From positions 77,635-141,634 of the forward strand of contig VBOZ01000017.1 of assembly GCA_005893305.1 (NCBI GenBank): 64,000 bases of DNA, read 5' to 3'. Position 1 is the first letter of the stretch. Each line of letters opens with the position of its first letter. Source of the stretch: Candidatus Eisenbacteria bacterium (GTDB taxonomy: Bacteria; Eisenbacteria; RBG-16-71-46; SZUA-252). Under the pieces are notes generated by a model. It made no database searches. It had not been told where the DNA came from and saw nothing but the letters and a program-made list of their open reading frames with translations. Position numbers and translations under genes: made by a program. Shown here piece by piece: positions 8,174 through 16,705 of the stretch.

Positions 8174-10951
8174 ATGCGCCCCTCGGCCGGCCTCCGGGCC
8201 ACGGCCCTCATCCTGCTCCTGCTCCCCGGCGCGCGGGTCGCGCGGGCGGCGTTCCCGCCCCTGGAACGCGGCCCCGGCGACGTGGCGCCGAGAAGCGCCA
8301 TCCTGCAGGACCCCGCGAACCGCTCATCGACACTTCGGACCTACACGTCCGCCGACACGATCACCGTCTTCAACAACGACCTGGAGGGCCTCTCGAGCCC
8401 GGGGAACGAGGGAGGCTGGACCCACTCCGATCAGTCGGGGCAGCCCGCCGCCTGGAACATCTCCAACCTCTACGGGTGCGGCAGCAACGCCTTCTGGTGC
8501 GGTCTCGTCGACTCCTCCTGGACGGGCGATCCGAACCGGCGCGGCTACGCGAACAGCTGGGAGCAGATCCTCGAGAACTTCGTCAATCTCGCGGGAGCGG
8601 CGTCGCCCTACACGCTCTCCTTCAAGGTTCGAATGAACGTCGAGAGCGGGTTCGATCGCGGGTACGTGGAGGTGTCGCACCCGGTCGAGGGCTGGATCCC
8701 CCTGGCCACGCTGACCGGGGTCGTGAACGACGGGGGCGGGACCCTCTGCAACACCTATACGGTCACGATCCCCGACTCGGTCGTCGCCGCCTCGTCCACG
8801 CCTCACTTCCGATTCCGTTTCGTGAGCGACATCGAAGGCTCCTCCGAGGACGGGCTCTACCCAGCGGGTGAGGGGTGGGTGATCGATGACGTGACCGTGA
8901 AGGGAGGCGTGTCCGACATCCGCTTCTTCGACGACATGGAGTCGGGGATGGGGACGTGGACGCGATCCACCTTCCCGCCGGTCGGGGACTACTGGAAGAT
9001 CGTGTCGAATCCGCTGACCCAGCAGGTCTGCACGACCAATACGGGCAAAGTCTGGCAGGTCACGGACAACGTGACGGGCGCGCTCGTCCCGCGGCTCGAC
9101 GACAAGCTCCTGAGCCCCGCCGTCGCCGTGAACCGCTCGGACCAGGTCTTCCTCTTCTTCGACGTCTACCGCGACCTGCCGTTCGAGTCCTGCTTCTACT
9201 ACGGCGTCACCTTCCGGACCCGGAACGCGGGCGCGCCCGCTTGGTCCGCGTGGGCCGATCCGACTGGGCTTCTCTACTACGGCAGCGAGAAGGAATGGCT
9301 TCGCCAAACGGTCGCGCTCGCGGGCGCGGCGGGCGTCGACTCGATCCAGTTCCGCATCGGGGTCAAGGACTATGGACCGGTCTATTGCGGCGGGAGCCAG
9401 GCGGCGAGCGGGACCCAAGTGCTCTTCGACAATTTCAAGGTCGGCGTGATCGCCACGGCGGGTCCGTCGATCAGCGTGGTGGAGACAGATCTCTACAACG
9501 ATACGTTCCGCACGACGGCGTTCTACGGGAACGACAATTTCAACACCCCGCGCGGGGACAGCGTTGCGGTGAAGGTCAGCGCCGCCAAGGGGCTGAAGTC
9601 CGCCTCCTTCCTCTACAGCCTCAACAACGCGTCGTTCACCTCGATCACGCTGACCAAGGTGGGCTCCGGATCGTCCAACAACTACTTCGCGGACGTGCCG
9701 GCCTCGAATTACCCGCGCGGGACGGACCTTCGTTACTATTTCACGGCCACCGACTCGACCAACGCCGTGGTGACGCTCCCAGCGGACGCGCTCGCGGCGA
9801 GCCACTACTATCGAGCGACGATCCTCCCCGCGATCCAGACGAGCTCCGGACTCTGCCCCGACGACACCGCCCGCATCCTTTACGTCAACGCGACCTCCGG
9901 ACCCGACCTCCCGACCGGAATCGGCCAGAGCCTCGCCGCCCTCGGCGCGCGCTACGACCGTTACGACGTGAACGCGCCCGGGTCGGGGGTCGGAAACGCC
10001 CTGGGGGGTGGGAACCCATCCAGTCCCGGGCCGGTGTGGCCGGCGGTGCCGCTCGCGACCCTCGGCATCTACAAGGCGATCCTCTGGGACACCGGCGATC
10101 GGTCGGCGGTGACCTTGAGCGCGCAAGATCAGACGCTGCTCCAGAGCTGGCTCGCCCTCACCGGAAAGAACCGAGGGCTCCTGCTCGCGGGCGACAACAT
10201 CGCTTACGACCTCACGGTGAACGGTCAGGGAATCACGAATTTTCTGTCGTGCACGATCGGCGCCACCTATCTCCGGGACGTCTGGGAGGATTCGCCACAG
10301 GACTCCCTGACGCCGGCCTTGGCCGCGGGATCCGGCACGCGGATCTTCCCCGAGATGTTTTCGATCGACGGAGGGTGTCCCGGGATCAACCGGTTCGACG
10401 GGCTTGGCCTGAGCTCGTGCGCCGGCTCGACCGTGCGCCAGTGGCTCCGCTACCCGAACACGTATTCCGCCGCCACCGAGCGCCGCGACGCACTGGGGCC
10501 GGCCGGCGGGGACAGCGTCCGCGCCATGCTGCTCGGCTTCTCGCTCGATTACATGACCAGCACCGTGCGGCGAAACCTGTTCCTCTACCGCACGCTCGTC
10601 GAGGAATTCGAGAACCCGAGCTGCTACGCCGCGACCGGCGTCCCGGTTTCGCCTCCGGCCGAGCCGAGCGGCCTCGCGCGCCTCTACCCGGCCGTCCCGA
10701 ATCCCTTCAACCCGAGGACCATGATCCGCTTCGAGCTCGCGCGGGGAGCCAGGACCCGGCTCCGGATCTTCGCGGTCGACGGGTCCTTGGTCCGGACGGT
10801 CGTCGATCGGGTCTATCCGGCCGGAGAGCACCGGGTCTACTGGGACGGACAGAGCGACCGGGGCCGCGATGTGGGAAGCGGCGCCTATTTCGTGAGCCTG
10901 GAGGCGGATGGGATCGTGACGCCGGGCCGGAAGGTCATCCTCTTGCGCTAG
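8174..10951 (+). CDS. Large exported multidomain protein with FlgD-Ig-like C-terminal domain
   Basis: The 925-residue product has a signal peptide (ALILLLLPGARVARA, cleavage near residue 26). Two related beta-sandwich modules follow (about 45-245 and 250-430). They resemble the MAM/immune-inhibitor-A accessory folds, with GWTHSDQSGQPAAWNIS and a repeated 'WVIDDVTVKGG / VLFDNFKVGV' ending. A third sandwich lies near 435-560. An alpha/beta module (about 565-790; YKAILWDTGDRS, LLLAGDNIAYDL) resembles ThuA/GATase-like folds. The last 90 residues (YPAVPNPFNPRTMIRFEL, then YPAGEHRVYWDGQSDRG and SGAYFVSL) match FlgD-Ig-like/type-A sorting-like domains of FCB bacteria. Secretion to the cell surface is likely. 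No protease catalytic motif was seen, so the function is unknown. It starts 8 nt after the lipoprotein gene. Confidence 0.8.
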   Translation: MRPSAGLRATALILLLLPGARVARAAFPPLERGPGDVAPRSAILQDPANRSSTLRTYTSADTITVFNNDLEGLSSPGNEGGWTHSDQSGQPAAWNISNLYGCGSNAFWCGLVDSSWTGDPNRRGYANSWEQILENFVNLAGAASPYTLSFKVRMNVESGFDRGYVEVSHPVEGWIPLATLTGVVNDGGGTLCNTYTVTIPDSVVAASSTPHFRFRFVSDIEGSSEDGLYPAGEGWVIDDVTVKGGVSDIRFFDDMESGMGTWTRSTFPPVGDYWKIVSNPLTQQVCTTNTGKVWQVTDNVTGALVPRLDDKLLSPAVAVNRSDQVFLFFDVYRDLPFESCFYYGVTFRTRNAGAPAWSAWADPTGLLYYGSEKEWLRQTVALAGAAGVDSIQFRIGVKDYGPVYCGGSQAASGTQVLFDNFKVGVIATAGPSISVVETDLYNDTFRTTAFYGNDNFNTPRGDSVAVKVSAAKGLKSASFLYSLNNASFTSITLTKVGSGSSNNYFADVPASNYPRGTDLRYYFTATDSTNAVVTLPADALAASHYYRATILPAIQTSSGLCPDDTARILYVNATSGPDLPTGIGQSLAALGARYDRYDVNAPGSGVGNALGGGNPSSPGPVWPAVPLATLGIYKAILWDTGDRSAVTLSAQDQTLLQSWLALTGKNRGLLLAGDNIAYDLTVNGQGITNFLSCTIGATYLRDVWEDSPQDSLTPALAAGSGTRIFPEMFSIDGGCPGINRFDGLGLSSCAGSTVRQWLRYPNTYSAATERRDALGPAGGDSVRAMLLGFSLDYMTSTVRRNLFLYRTLVEEFENPSCYAATGVPVSPPAEPSGLARLYPAVPNPFNPRTMIRFELARGARTRLRIFAVDGSLVRTVVDRVYPAGEHRVYWDGQSDRGRDVGSGAYFVSLEADGIVTPGRKVILLR

Positions 10952-10986
10952 GCGCACCGTTCCCGGTATTCTATCGGTCGAACGCA

Positions 10987-11117
10987 GACATCCTTCGGGG
11001 CGGGGTGAAAATCCCCACCGGCGGTGAAAGCCCGCGAGCTCCGGGTCACGGACCCGGCGCAGATCCCGGTGAAATTCCGGAGCCGACAGTTAAAGTCTGG
11101 ATGGGAGAAGGATCGTC
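10987..11117 (+). promoter_or_regulatory. FMN riboswitch (RFN element)
   Basis: The conserved RFN blocks appear in order: CTTCGGGGC-GGGTGAAAATCCCC, ACCGGCGGTGAAAGCCCGCGA, GATCCCGGTGAAATTCCGGAGCC, GACAGTTAAAGTCTGGATGG and GAGAAGGA. The closing P1 helix pairs TCCTTC (10991-10996) with GAAGGA (11107-11112), extended by GAC (10987-10989) and GTC (11115-11117). RFN elements bind FMN and turn off riboflavin genes. Here the element directly precedes an intrinsic terminator and the rib operon, so control by premature termination is expected. Confidence 0.97.
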
Positions 11118-11153
11118 GCACAGCTAGGGAACGTACGGCCTTGGGCCGAGCGC

Positions 11154-11187
11154 GCCCCGCGGGTGTCTGCCTGCGGGGGTTTTTTAT
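11154..11187 (+). terminator. Intrinsic terminator of the FMN riboswitch expression platform
   Basis: CCCCGC (11155-11160) pairs with GCGGGG (11173-11178), with partial pairing inside the loop, and is followed by six T (11180-11185). It lies 37 nt after the riboswitch P1 helix and before ribD. FMN-bound riboswitch RNA would favour this hairpin and stop transcription; the competing antiterminator was not modelled. Confidence 0.88.
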
Positions 11188-11272
11188 TGTGAGCCTACGA
11201 ACGATATCGAGCGTCTCGGACGGGCACGGGGAATCAAAACACGATGGGCAGGCGGAGGCCGAGGAGCGGGCC

Positions 11273-12364
11273 ATGCGCCAGGCGATTCGCGTCGCCCGGC
11301 GCGGGATCGGATCGACCCACCCGAACCCTCGCGTCGGAGCCGTGGTCCTCCGCGGGCGGGAGGTCGTCGCGAGCGGCTACCACCTCCGCGCGGGCCAAGC
11401 CCACGCCGAGGTGCGGGCGCTCACGCAGGCGGCCGGGCTGGCCCAGGGCGCCACGCTGGTCGTCACGCTGGAGCCGTGCGCCCATTTCGGCCGCACGCCC
11501 CCCTGCGTCGACGCGATCGTGCGAGCCGGCGTCCGCCGCGTCGTGATCGGAATGCGCGATCCGAACCCGCTCGTGGACGGCCGCGGCATCGAACGGCTCC
11601 GCCGTGAGGGGCTGGACGTCGAGGTGGGCCTCCTCGAATCGGAGTGCCGCGCCCTGAATCCGCCGTATCTGAAGCAGCTCGAGACGGGGCTCCCCTGGGT
11701 GACGCTGAAGGCGATGCTCTCCCTCGACGGCAAGATGGCCAGCGAGAGCGGCGAGTCGCGCGGGCTGGGCGGGGAAGCCGAGCAGCGCCTCGCGCACCGG
11801 CTCCGGGCCGAGAGCGACGCGGTGCTCGTCGGAGTGGGCACCGTCCTCGCGGATGATCCGCTCCTCACGGTGCGCCTGGCGCGCGGGAAGACGCCGCTCC
11901 GGGTCGTGCTCGATTCGACGCTCCGAACCCCGAGCGAGGCCCGCCTCCTGGCAACCGCGGAGGAATCGCCGGTCGTCTTCGCGACGACCTCGCGGGGGAA
12001 GTCCCGGGTCCGCGAGATCGAGGCGCACGGTGCTTCGGTCTGGGTCTTCGAGCCGGCGGCCGATGGCCGCGTCCCGCTGGCCCCGCTCCTCCTCCGCCTC
12101 GCTGGCGACGGACGCTACGCGGTGCTGGTGGAAGGCGGCGCGGCGGTCCATACCGCCTTTCTCCGGGAGGGCCTCGCGGACCGGATCGCGGTCGGGATCG
12201 CCCCGGTGATCCTGGGCGGGGCGAGAGCCCCATCGCTCGCCGGAGACCTGGGGCGCTCGCGCCTCTCGGAGGCGATCGCCCTGGAGAGCCTCGTGGTTCG
12301 CCGCGTGGGGCGGGATCTCTGGATCGAGGGAAGCATCGAGCGAAATGGAGCCTCGGATGTTTAG
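11273..12364 (+). CDS. ribD: Bifunctional pyrimidine deaminase / reductase RibD
   Basis: RibD performs the deamination and side-chain reduction steps of riboflavin synthesis in the cytosol. The N-terminal deaminase domain has HPNPRVGAVV, the zinc site HAEV and TLEPCAHFGRTPPC. The C-terminal reductase domain starts near LKAMLSLDGKMA and includes VGVGTVLADDP and VLVEGGAAVH. With ATG at 11273 the protein is 363 residues, the usual length, and an AGGAG lies 6 nt upstream. An in-frame GTG at 11189 would add 28 residues and lies just three bases after the terminator T-run. It would extend the first helix (AEAEERAM) but lacks a free ribosome-binding site. The gene overlaps ribE by 8 nt. Confidence 0.95.
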   Translation: MRQAIRVARRGIGSTHPNPRVGAVVLRGREVVASGYHLRAGQAHAEVRALTQAAGLAQGATLVVTLEPCAHFGRTPPCVDAIVRAGVRRVVIGMRDPNPLVDGRGIERLRREGLDVEVGLLESECRALNPPYLKQLETGLPWVTLKAMLSLDGKMASESGESRGLGGEAEQRLAHRLRAESDAVLVGVGTVLADDPLLTVRLARGKTPLRVVLDSTLRTPSEARLLATAEESPVVFATTSRGKSRVREIEAHGASVWVFEPAADGRVPLAPLLLRLAGDGRYAVLVEGGAAVHTAFLREGLADRIAVGIAPVILGGARAPSLAGDLGRSRLSEAIALESLVVRRVGRDLWIEGSIERNGASDV

Positions 12365-12995
12365 CGGGATCGTCGAGCGGGTGGGCACGGCCGAAGGCGT
12401 CGAGCGCGTCGCGAGCGGGACCCGGCTCAAGATCCGGTCCGACTTCGAGCGCGATCCGGCCGCCGGCGAGAGCGTGGCGGTGAACGGAGTCTGCCTCACC
12501 GTCGAGCGCGCCTCGTCCGGAGTCTTCGAGGCGGTCGTCGTGGGGGAGACGCTCCGCCGCACCACGCTCGGCTCCCTCGAGGTGGGGAGCCGCGTGAATC
12601 TGGGGCGCGCGGTCCGCATCGGAGATCCGCTCGGGGGGCACTGGGTCCAGGGCCACGTCGACGCGGTCGCCACGCTCGGAGCCGTGTCGAGGGACGCCGC
12701 GGACGTTCGGGTGGAGATCGAGATCCCGCCGGCGTTTCGCCGCTACGTCGCGGAAAAGGGATCGCTGGCCGTGGACGGCGTGAGCCTGACGGTGGCGGCG
12801 GCTCGTGAGACCTCGGCCGTCGTCGCGCTCGTCCCGTATACGCTCTCGCACACGATCGCCTCGGAGTACGCGCCGGGCGGTCGCGTGAACCTGGAAGTCG
12901 ACATCGTCGCGCGCTATCTGGAGAAACTCCTGGAAGCGCGCGGATACTTCAACGAAGCGGCGGGCGTTGCGTCCGCCGCGGGGAGGACCCGGTGA
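12357..12995 (+). CDS. ribE: Riboflavin synthase alpha subunit
   Basis: The 212-residue protein catalyses dismutation of two 6,7-dimethyl-8-ribityllumazine molecules to riboflavin. It has the characteristic duplicated lumazine-binding barrel, each half starting from a similar motif: MFSGIVERVG and VNGVCLTVE in the first, GHVDAVATLG and VDGVSLTVAAA in the second. ATG at 12357 gives the canonical MFSGI start with GGAG six bases upstream; an ATG four codons earlier is less likely. It overlaps ribD upstream and ribBA downstream (GTGA), inside the riboswitch-controlled operon. Confidence 0.95.
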   Translation: MFSGIVERVGTAEGVERVASGTRLKIRSDFERDPAAGESVAVNGVCLTVERASSGVFEAVVVGETLRRTTLGSLEVGSRVNLGRAVRIGDPLGGHWVQGHVDAVATLGAVSRDAADVRVEIEIPPAFRRYVAEKGSLAVDGVSLTVAAARETSAVVALVPYTLSHTIASEYAPGGRVNLEVDIVARYLEKLLEARGYFNEAAGVASAAGRTR

Positions 12996-14281
12996 ATCGC
13001 AAGCGGCCGCACCGCGCGGGAACCTTCGCCACGATCGAAGAGGCGCTTCAGGCGATTCGGGCCGGGTCCATGGTCGTCGTGATGGATGATGAAGATCGGG
13101 AAAACGAGGGGGACTTCGTCATGGCGGCGGAGAAGGTGACCCCCGAGGACGTGAACCTCATGACCCGGGAAGGGCGGGGGCTTCTCTGCGTGTCGATGCC
13201 GGGCGGGCGGCTCGAGGAGCTGGGGCTCGCGCTCATGACGCCGCTCAACACCGCGCGCTTCGCCACGCCGTTCACCGTTTCGGTCGATCTCCTTCGCGGC
13301 ACCACGACCGGATCCTCCGCCCAGGACCGCGCGCTCACCATCCGCGCGCTCGCGTCGCCCAAGACACGGCCGGAGCAGCTCGCCCGCCCCGGGCACGTCT
13401 TTCCGCTTCGCGCGGACGATCACGGCGTGCTCCGCCGGGCCGGACACACTGAGGCCGCGCTCGATCTGGTCCGCCTGGCGGGCCTCCGCCACGCCGGCGT
13501 CCTCTGCGAGATTCTCGCGTCCAACGGCAGCATGGCACGGGGGCCGGAGCTGATCCGGCTCGCCCGGAAGCACCGTCTTCCGCTCGTCACGATCCGCGAT
13601 CTGGTGCGCTACCGGTACCGGAAGGAGCGCATGGTGAAGCGCATCGCCGCGTCGCGTCTGCCGACGCGGTACGGCGATTTTCGGATCGCGGTCTACGAGA
13701 GCCAGATCGACGGCCATCACCACGTCGCGCTCGTGAAGGGCTCTCCGCAGAAGGGCACGGGCTTGGCACCGCTCGCTCGCGTTCACTCGCAGTGCTTGAC
13801 CGGCGACGTTTTCGGCTCGCTCCGCTGCGATTGCGGCGAGCAGCTGGCCGCCGCGTTGGCGCGGATCGACGAGGAAGGCGTTGGAATCTTCCTCTACATG
13901 AGGCAGGAGGGCCGGGGGATCGGGCTCGCGAACAAGCTCCGCGCCTACGAGCTTCAGGACTTGGGGCTCGACACCGTGGACGCCAATCTCAAGCTCGGCT
14001 TCGCGCCGGACCTTCGCAACTACGGCGTCGCGGCTCAGATCCTGCGTGACCTTGGCTTCACGCGAGTCCGGCTCCTCACGAACAACCCGCGGAAGATCGA
14101 GGAGCTCGTCGATTACGGGATCGACGTGGCCGCGCGGGAGCCGCTCGAGATCCATCCCAACGCGATCAATCGGAAGTACCTCCAGACGAAGCGGAAACGC
14201 CTGGGCCATCTCCTCAAGCATCCCACGCTGAGCCTCCTCGCGTCGCCGACCTCGAACGGCCGTCGCCGGAGCCGGGGGTGA
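12992..14281 (+). CDS. ribBA: RibBA: DHBP synthase / GTP cyclohydrolase II
   Basis: This 429-residue fusion supplies both precursors of riboflavin. The N-terminal RibB half (about 10-210) has DDEDRENEGDF, the loop GTTTGSSAQDRA and HTEAALDL. The loop is usually GTTTGISAxDRA, so Ser replaces Ile. The C-terminal RibA half (about 215-415) has zinc ligands in HSQCLTGD-x3-SLRCDCG and the arginine motif MRQEGRGIGL. The common form is HSECLTGD, so a Gln replaces Glu next to the first zinc Cys. This is a conservative change and the domain otherwise looks intact. The GTG start overlaps ribE, and the stop overlaps ribH (GTGA). Confidence 0.95.
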   Translation: MNRKRPHRAGTFATIEEALQAIRAGSMVVVMDDEDRENEGDFVMAAEKVTPEDVNLMTREGRGLLCVSMPGGRLEELGLALMTPLNTARFATPFTVSVDLLRGTTTGSSAQDRALTIRALASPKTRPEQLARPGHVFPLRADDHGVLRRAGHTEAALDLVRLAGLRHAGVLCEILASNGSMARGPELIRLARKHRLPLVTIRDLVRYRYRKERMVKRIAASRLPTRYGDFRIAVYESQIDGHHHVALVKGSPQKGTGLAPLARVHSQCLTGDVFGSLRCDCGEQLAAALARIDEEGVGIFLYMRQEGRGIGLANKLRAYELQDLGLDTVDANLKLGFAPDLRNYGVAAQILRDLGFTRVRLLTNNPRKIEELVDYGIDVAAREPLEIHPNAINRKYLQTKRKRLGHLLKHPTLSLLASPTSNGRRRSRG

Positions 14282-14766
14282 GCGCGCCGCGCACGATCGA
14301 GGGGACCATCGACGGGAACGGACTCGCCATCGCGGTCGTGGCCTCCCGCTTCAACGAGATGCTGACGGAACGCCTCCTCGTGGGCGCCCTCGACACCCTG
14401 GAGCGCCGCGGCGTCTCCTCCGCCGACATCGCCGTGGTCCGCGTGCCGGGAGCGTTCGAGATCCCGACCGCGGTCGCGCACCTCGCCCGCTCGGGCCGCT
14501 GGGACGCGGTGGTCTGCCTCGGGGCCGTCGTGCGCGGCGAGACGCCTCATTTTGAATGGGTCGCGGGCGAGGCGGCGCGCGGCATCGCGCGGCTCGGGGT
14601 GGAGACCGGCGTTCCGGTCCTCTTCGGAATCGTGGCCACCGACACCGTGGAGCAGGCGCTCGACCGGGTGGGCGGCAAACACGGGAACCGGGGCGCCGAC
14701 GCTGCCGCGGCCGCGATCGAGATGGCCCACGTCACGCGCGCCTTGGGACGAGAGGCTCCGAAGTGA
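14278..14766 (+). CDS. ribH: 6,7-dimethyl-8-ribityllumazine synthase
   Basis: The 162-residue protein condenses the RibA/RibD product with the RibB product to lumazine, the substrate of RibE. It shows the family landmarks: a SRFNE substrate loop near residue 22, VPGAFEIPTA, GAVVRGETPHFEWV with the catalytic His, and PVLFGIVATDTVEQALDR. Members usually assemble into pentamers or 60-mers. The GTG start overlaps the ribBA stop, and its own stop overlaps nusB. Confidence 0.95.
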   Translation: MSAPRTIEGTIDGNGLAIAVVASRFNEMLTERLLVGALDTLERRGVSSADIAVVRVPGAFEIPTAVAHLARSGRWDAVVCLGAVVRGETPHFEWVAGEAARGIARLGVETGVPVLFGIVATDTVEQALDRVGGKHGNRGADAAAAAIEMAHVTRALGREAPK

Positions 14767-15179
14767 ATCGCCGGCGCGAGGCGAGGGAGATCGCGTTTCG
14801 GGCGACGTACCAATCGGACGTGACCGGGGATCCGATCGACCGCTGCCTCGGGGAGATCGTCGAGGATCTGGACGTGCGCGACGATGTCCGGGAGTTCGCC
14901 GTGCTGCTCGTGCGGACGCTCGCGGACCATCGGGACGAGATCGACGCCGCGGTATCCCGGATCGCCCGAAACTGGTCGCTCGGCCGGATGGCGGCGACGG
15001 ACCGATCGATCATCCGACTCGCGGCCGCCGAGCTCTACTTCCACGCCGATACCCCCACGCGCGTGGCGCTGGATGAGGCGATCGAGATCGCGAAGAAATA
15101 CGGAATGGAGACCTCCGGAGCCTTCGTGAACGGAATCCTTGACCGGATCGCCCACGAAGCGCGACCCTCCGTCGGATGA
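14763..15179 (+). CDS. nusB: Transcription antitermination factor NusB
   Basis: The 138-residue all-helical protein binds boxA RNA with NusE/S10 and supports rRNA antitermination. It is recognised from REAREIAFRATYQ at the N-terminus, the central WSLGRMAATDRSIIRLAAAE and the C-terminal signature KYGMETSGAFVNGILDRI. Placement directly after ribH is a common bacterial arrangement. The GTG start overlaps ribH by 4 nt and its stop overlaps the metallophosphoesterase gene (ATGA). Confidence 0.95.
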   Translation: MNRRREAREIAFRATYQSDVTGDPIDRCLGEIVEDLDVRDDVREFAVLLVRTLADHRDEIDAAVSRIARNWSLGRMAATDRSIIRLAAAELYFHADTPTRVALDEAIEIAKKYGMETSGAFVNGILDRIAHEARPSVG

Positions 15180-15901
15180 CGACCGCACTCATCTCGGACA
15201 TCCACGGAAATCTCGAGGCCCTGGACGCAGTCCTCGCCGAAATCGAGGCGCGCCGGCCCCGTCGGGTGTTCTGTCTGGGCGACGTCGTCGGTTACGGCGC
15301 GAGCCCCAACGAGTGCCTCGCCAAAGTTCGGAAGCACTGCGAGCTCGTTCTGCTCGGGAATCACGACGCGGCGGCGAGCGGCGGGCCGGAGGCGGCGCGG
15401 TTCAACATCTACGCGCGCGTCGCCGCCGAGTGGACCGCCAAGACCTTGACGCGGGAGAACCGCGAATACCTCCAGCGCCTCCCGCTGACCTCGCCGCAGG
15501 GCTCGGCCTTCCTGGTCCATGCCTCGCCCGCGTGCCCGCGGGATTGGGAGTACCTCCTCGACCGCTTCGACGCCGAGCCGCAGTTCCACTACTTCAACGA
15601 GCCGGTCTGCTTCATCGGCCACACGCATCAGCCCGCGGTGTACATGGCGGACCCGTCGGGATGCAAGTCGCTCCCGCTCTCCGACGTCACGCTCGAGCCC
15701 GACCGCCGCTACATCATCAACGTCGGCAGCGTCGGCCAACCGCGCGACCACGATCCGCGCGCCTGCTTCGTTATCCACCATGAGGCGGCTGGAGGGATCG
15801 AATTCGTCCGCGTCCCCTACGACATCGAGGGAGCCCAGGCGAAGATCCGGGCCGCGCAGCTCCCGGAGGTTCTCGCCGCGCGGCTGGCGACGGGCGAGTA
15901 G
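15176..15901 (+). CDS. Metallophosphoesterase family protein
   Basis: The 241-residue calcineurin-like phosphoesterase shows all metal-binding motifs in order: DIHGN (about 8-12), GDVVGYG, GNHD, and GHTHQP, followed by a closing NVGSVGQPRD. It belongs to the YfcE/ApaH-like set of cytosolic phosphodiesterases and phosphatases, whose substrates are often unknown. It overlaps nusB at its start (ATGA) and ends 6 nt before a methyltransferase gene, so it links the riboflavin operon to the glycan genes. The substrate cannot be told from sequence. Confidence 0.88.
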   Translation: MTTALISDIHGNLEALDAVLAEIEARRPRRVFCLGDVVGYGASPNECLAKVRKHCELVLLGNHDAAASGGPEAARFNIYARVAAEWTAKTLTRENREYLQRLPLTSPQGSAFLVHASPACPRDWEYLLDRFDAEPQFHYFNEPVCFIGHTHQPAVYMADPSGCKSLPLSDVTLEPDRRYIINVGSVGQPRDHDPRACFVIHHEAAGGIEFVRVPYDIEGAQAKIRAAQLPEVLAARLATGE

Positions 15902-15907
15902 CGCTTC

Positions 15908-16705
15908 GTGCGAGCTTCCACCGAAGCCCACTGGAGCCGCTTTTGGCGCGAGCGCGCGGCCGTCGACGACGTCTACCCGACCGCGGGACGCGTCGTCGAT
16001 CGGATCGTTGCGGAGGGGCCGGTCCGGGGACGGCGGATTCTCGAGGTCGGTGCCGGCTCGGGACGCGACAGCGTCTCCCTCGCGGAAGCCGGCGCCGTCG
16101 CGGTGATGCTCGACTACTCGATGGCGTCGCTCCAGGTGGCGGGGAGCGTGGCGCGACGCGCGGGCGTCACCCCGCTCCTCGTTCGCGCCGACGCTCTTCG
16201 CATGCCGTTTCGGGAAGGTGCCTTCGACGTGGTGTTTCATCAGGGGCTCCTCGAGCATTTCCGCGACCCGCTCCCGCTCCTTCACGAGAACGTGCGCGTG
16301 CTGAAGCCGGACGCGCTGCTCCTCGTGGACGTCCCGCAGCGGTTTCATCTCTACACCGTGGTGAAGCACGCCCTGATCGCGATCGGGAAATGGTTCGCCG
16401 GATGGGAGACCGAGTTCACGATCAGCGAGCTCGAGGGGCTGATGCGCCGCTCGGGCGTCCGGATCGTGCGCCGGTACGGCGCGTGGATGATCCCGGGGCT
16501 TTTTTACCGCTCCCTCAGGCTGGGCCTCCTCAAGCTGGGCGTGGCGCGGCTTCCGCTCGAGCCGCCGCGCATTCCCCTGGTCACGCCGATGCTCGCGTCC
16601 GTTCGGTCCGTATGGTCGCGGACGCCGTTCGCGTTCTACACGTACTTCGTAATCGGCGCCATCGGGCGGAAGGGCGCGCCGTCGCCGGCCGGCTCTCCGG
16701 GTTGA
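15908..16705 (+). CDS. SAM-dependent methyltransferase
   Basis: The 265-residue protein has a class I methyltransferase fold. Motif I is ILEVGAGSGRDS (about 41-52), an acidic residue follows in MLDYS, and motif IV-like DVVFHQGLLEHF is of the Methyltransf_11 type. The C-terminal region is hydrophobic and aromatic and may touch the membrane. It opens a run of glycan genes and could methylate a sugar or lipid-linked intermediate; this is inference from context. The start is GTG, and the stop overlaps the next gene's TTG. Confidence 0.85.
   Translation: MRASTEAHWSRFWRERAAVDDVYPTAGRVVDRIVAEGPVRGRRILEVGAGSGRDSVSLAEAGAVAVMLDYSMASLQVAGSVARRAGVTPLLVRADALRMPFREGAFDVVFHQGLLEHFRDPLPLLHENVRVLKPDALLLVDVPQRFHLYTVVKHALIAIGKWFAGWETEFTISELEGLMRRSGVRIVRRYGAWMIPGLFYRSLRLGLLKLGVARLPLEPPRIPLVTPMLASVRSVWSRTPFAFYTYFVIGAIGRKGAPSPAGSPG

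Noticed and set aside
8324-10957. Long open frame on the - strand opposite the large exported protein
   Set aside because: It is an antisense frame typical of high-GC coding DNA. Its product is Arg/Glu/Asp/Val-rich without any recognisable domain.
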